Of a stretch of DNA of 6,238 nt, positions 5,757-6,238 are shown piece after piece. Below the pieces are notes generated by a model that worked only from the letters and a program-made list of their open reading frames with translations, ran no database searches and was not told the DNA's origin. How positions within the stretch are numbered: the stretch's first letter is position 1; every line of letters begins with the position of its first letter. This DNA is from Treponema sp. (GTDB taxonomy: Bacteria; Spirochaetota; Spirochaetia; Treponematales; Breznakiellaceae), in the NCBI GenBank assembly GCA_031273185.1, contig JAISSG010000029.1:1-6238 (forward strand), given 5' to 3'. Position numbers and translations under genes: made by a program.

Positions 5757-6020
5757 ATAAAAAATATGACGCTATGTGCTATAATAGGCATCACAATAGA
5801 TTCTGGTTATACTATTTTCGTTTACAAGAACCCCCTCCCGTTTCCTGTAATGAGTGTTTGTTTATCCCATTATATCAGATTCGGGTAGGGGTTTCTTTAT
5901 TCTGTCGAACTCACGTTAGTTACGCTATTATTATTTGCCAATATCTGCAATAATCGCCAACGCAAATGGCACATAACTGGGATTGTGAATGCCCGCGCCC
6001 GCGCCGCCGCATTTTTGGGT
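5757..6020. other. AT-rich gene-free region upstream of alaS
   Basis: I find no credible coding sequence here. It is AT-rich against the GC-rich genes and holds several -10-like hexamers: TATAAT at 5874-5869 (minus), TATAAC at 5812-5807 (minus), and TATTAT/TATAAT around 5780-5786 on the two strands. An imperfect dyad GTGCTATAATAGGCATCAC lies at 5776-5794. It most likely carries the alaS promoter. Towards 5988-6010 it turns into a simple GC-rich run (GCCCGCGCCCGCGCCGCCGC). Confidence 0.5.
5869..5874 (-). promoter_or_regulatory. alaS: Candidate alaS promoter -10 (TATAAT)
   Basis: The minus strand reads GATATAATGGG, a consensus TATAAT. The -35 position at 17 bases (AAGAAA) is poor. Initiation near 5862 would give a leader of about 250 bases that includes the whole of array C. 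It is the best-matching -10 between the upstream terminator and alaS. Confidence 0.4.
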
Positions 6021-6053
6021 AAAAAATTTTTTCCCGCCTGCGGCGGGAAAAAA
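6021..6053 (-). terminator. Intrinsic terminator of the FGE-like gene
   Basis: A perfect 12-bp stem joins 6042-6053 (GGCGGGAAAAAA on plus) with 6027-6032 plus 6033-6038 (TTTTTTCCCGCC) across a three-base loop. Read on the minus strand the hairpin is followed by six T (complement of 6021-6026). The T tract exists only on the minus-strand side, so it terminates transcription coming from the gene at the right edge, about 120 bases after its stop codon, and separates it from alaS. Confidence 0.88.
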
Positions 6054-6105
6054 ACCTGTAGCGTCTGTAGCCTTACAAAAATCCTCGCGCACCGAAGACT
6101 GCTCC

Positions 6106-6165
6106 GGCATCGGAGGGCTCCCCGCTCCGCGCTTGACGCGCTCCGCTCCTCGCCCCCGCGATGCC
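6106..6165. repeat. GC-rich imperfect inverted repeat after the FGE-like gene
   Basis: GGCATCG at 6106-6112 pairs with CGATGCC at 6159-6165. The next bases inward (GAGGGC against GCCCCCG) pair imperfectly. The interior holds alternating GCTCCGC/GCGC words, including GCGCTTGACGCGC, that can fold further. It begins 10 bases after the stop codon of the right-edge gene. It may be a REP-like dispersed element or an extra 3' structure on that transcript. A single copy in this window cannot decide. Confidence 0.5.
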
Positions 6166-6175
6166 TCCGCAGAAC

Positions 6176-6238
6176 TCAGGGGCGAACCAGCCGGAAACCG
6201 ATGTCGTTGCCCCCGTCGATCGGGTAGCTGATGTCGTT
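6176..6238 (-). CDS. C-terminal end of an FGE/SUMF1-family protein (partial)
   Basis: Only the last 20 residues are in the window: NDISYPIDGG followed by NDIGFRLVRP and TGA (6178-6176). GFRLVR at the very C-terminus is the hallmark ending of formylglycine-generating-enzyme/sulfatase-modifying-factor domains, which adopt a C-lectin-like fold. True FGEs oxidise a Cys of sulfatases to formylglycine, but most bacterial relatives do other things, and the catalytic Cys region lies outside the window. The gene is expressed towards alaS but is separated from it by a strong terminator. Confidence 0.7.
   Translation of the reverse strand, partial: NDISYPIDGGNDIGFRLVRP

Noticed and set aside
5609..5794. 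In-frame 62-residue N-terminal extension of AlaRS starting at the ATG at 5794
   Set aside because: The extension is the translation of the heptamer array (FPIPHSP cycle), no AlaRS I know has such a tail, and the residue-63 Met begins exactly at the conserved family N-terminus.
5560..5953. Plus-strand frames rich in GNGEWGM across the array
   Set aside because: They are forced by stop-free heptamers, have no ribosome-binding site, and overlap alaS or the AT-rich gap antisense.
5757..6020. T-box or other riboswitch for alaS
   Set aside because: I found no T-box consensus, specifier hairpin or terminator/antiterminator pair in the leader.

Overview
The window reads as a chromosomal segment of a spirochaete, most likely a Treponema-type host-associated lineage. 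This is an inference. It rests on an unusually short alanyl-tRNA synthetase (601 residues, ending just after the editing domain, a form I recall as normal for spirochaetes) and on the order alaS - SurA/PpiC-like foldase - nusB - TPR protein, which I recall from treponemes but could not check. All convincing genes lie on the minus strand.

Layout in transcription order, from the right edge leftwards. The last 20 codons of a formylglycine-generating-enzyme/SUMF1-type protein enter at the right edge. They are followed by a GC-rich dyad and a strong intrinsic terminator. About 400 bases without a gene follow, AT-rich near the middle, with a candidate alaS promoter. A 19-unit heptanucleotide array then reaches to 15 bases from the alaS start codon. 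alaS follows and its stop codon lies inside the first unit of a second heptamer array. That array is C-rich on the plus strand, is broken by a 30-base spacer, and is followed by a third, short array in the opposite orientation. A small AT-rich promoter-like zone leads into a tight gene group: a SurA-like periplasmic foldase, nusB (15-base gap, GTG start), and a membrane-anchored TPR protein whose ATG overlaps the nusB stop codon (ATGA). The left edge is a 170-base AT-rich gap with a possible start of another minus-strand gene.

The genes are housekeeping: tRNA charging, envelope protein folding, and rRNA transcription antitermination, plus a TPR protein of unknown role that is translationally coupled to nusB. 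The unusual content is between them. Three arrays of the 7-base family TGGGGAA / TGGGGAC / (A)CTAGGG total 48 units and keep strict 7-base phase within each block. They bracket alaS in inverted orientation, carry regularly spaced G-runs suited to G-quadruplexes, and can fold into a long hairpin between alaS and the foldase gene. They resemble the short tandemly repeated heptamers (STRR) known from filamentous cyanobacteria. I see no CRISPR array, transposase, tRNA or rRNA gene.
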